Below are positions 63,486 through 64,000 of a stretch of DNA of 64,000 nucleotides, piece after piece. Source of the stretch: JAYWXI01 sp036016955 (GTDB lineage: Bacteria; Bacteroidota; Bacteroidia; Flavobacteriales; Weeksellaceae); assembly GCF_036016955.1 (NCBI RefSeq), contig NZ_JAYWXI010000012.1, forward strand, positions 1-64,000, written 5' to 3'. Made by a program: the position numbers and the translations under genes. Each line of letters starts with the position of its first letter. Position 1 is the first letter of the stretch. The notes beneath the pieces were generated by a model. That model saw only the letters and a program-made list of their open reading frames with translations. It was not told the DNA's origin and did not search any database.

Positions 63486-64000
63486 TTAAGATTGGGTTTT
63501 TGTCAATAAAAGGCTCATCCATTCTTCACGTTGTTGGCGTTTTTCCAAGCGGAGACCGTGGGCGTTGCACACGTCCAAAATATCGTCGACATCGAAAAAG
63601 CATAACCCGGAAAGAAGAAGCTGTCCGCCTTCGTTCAGTACCGAAACATACGTGGGGATGTCCGAAATCAAAATGTTACGGTTAATATTGGCTAAAATAA
63701 TATCGAAATTTTCGTGTCCTAAACTTTCTGCGGTGCCTTGGGCGATCTCCAATTCAACCTGGTTTCGTTGGGCGTTTTCCACCGAATTTTCCACCGACCA
63801 CTCGTCGATGTCAATGGCGACCACGCGTTTGGCACCTTTTTGTTTGGCATAAATGGCCAGTACGGAGGTGCCGCAGCCCATATCCAAGACGGTTTGATTC
63901 TGAAAATCCATTTCCATCATTTGTTGGATCATTAGGTGCGTGGTGGGGTGGTGGCCCGTTCCGAAAGACATTTTGGGCTGGATGATGATTTCGTGGAGTT
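63486..64000 (-). CDS. prmA: Ribosomal protein L11 methyltransferase, C-terminal part (cut by window edge)
   Basis: At least 171 residues; the N-terminus lies beyond the window. The frame is open through 64000 and reads HEIIIQPKMSFGTGHHPTTHLMIQ, the PrmA linker and start of the SAM domain, then VLDMGCGTSVLAIYAKQKG (SAM site), IDIDEWSVENSVENAQ and ILANINRNIL (NPPF-like catalytic loop N-x-N). Trimethylates L11. Confidence 0.93.
   Translation of the reverse strand, partial: LHEIIIQPKMSFGTGHHPTTHLMIQQMMEMDFQNQTVLDMGCGTSVLAIYAKQKGAKRVVAIDIDEWSVENSVENAQRNQVELEIAQGTAESLGHENFDIILANINRNILISDIPTYVSVLNEGGQLLLSGLCFFDVDDILDVCNAHGLRLEKRQQREEWMSLLLTKTQS

Overview
The window is a chromosomal segment of a member of the Bacteroidota, class Flavobacteriia, most like the Weeksellaceae. 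The evidence is the gene content: a T9SS-type sorting domain, a TonB receptor with a carboxypeptidase-like N-terminus, DUF2723, the mevalonate pathway (mvaD), HU-like proteins with the HIG-type N-terminus, and an alpha-oxoamine synthase near a cysteine-synthase-like enzyme as in sulfonolipid producers. Promoters also fit: many genes are preceded by a TAnnTTTG box, and Shine-Dalgarno sites are mostly absent. Species cannot be given from the sequence alone.

Bases 1-9,020 are accessory. The 3' end of an IS30-type transposase sits at the left edge. Next, all on the minus strand, comes a polymorphic-toxin locus: a small secreted protein with a T9SS-like tail, a 2,254-residue SpvB/VCBS/YD-repeat RHS protein, its probable immunity gene, and then a second toxin tip without an RHS body (PD-(D/E)XK nuclease-like) with its own candidate immunity gene. 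A direct repeat of about 115 bp encodes the junction just before the toxin in both copies.

Bases 9,500-46,221 are mostly core genome: M28 peptidase, DEAD-box helicase, obg-adk-hpt, envelope sugar genes (glycosyltransferase, flippase, DUF2723, GT-C-like protein, kdsA), a secreted alpha-amylase, ahcY, a phosphopantetheinyl transferase, a FUSC transporter, probable sulfonolipid genes, a TonB receptor, two amino-acid or dicarboxylate carriers, an Fe-S pair (mrp plus a NifU-domain protein), ALDH, an SDR, corA and fabH.

Bases 46,222-54,150 hold the most notable system, a complete diversity-generating retroelement (DGR). Its parts in order are: a secreted target protein with Ig-like repeats and a C-terminal Fib_succ_major/C-type-lectin-like domain ending in a variable repeat (VR, 50431-50595); a hairpin just after VR; a template repeat (TR, 51100-51264); a MutS-domain-I-like accessory protein; a DGR reverse transcriptase with the IGxxxSQ and YVDD motifs; and Avd. 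The last three genes overlap. TR and VR differ at 13 of 165 positions, and all 13 are adenines in TR. Two HU-like DNA-binding genes bracket the cassette, and an (AC)16 microsatellite lies in a 980-bp gene-free stretch in front of it.

Bases 54,150-64,000 return to core genes: tRNA-Pro(GGG), a zinc-ribbon protein, ssb, a small HRDC protein (a type also seen beside DGRs), hisS, an epimerase - acyl-CoA ligase - mvaD - purK run, an SH3-like protein and prmA, which is cut by the right edge.
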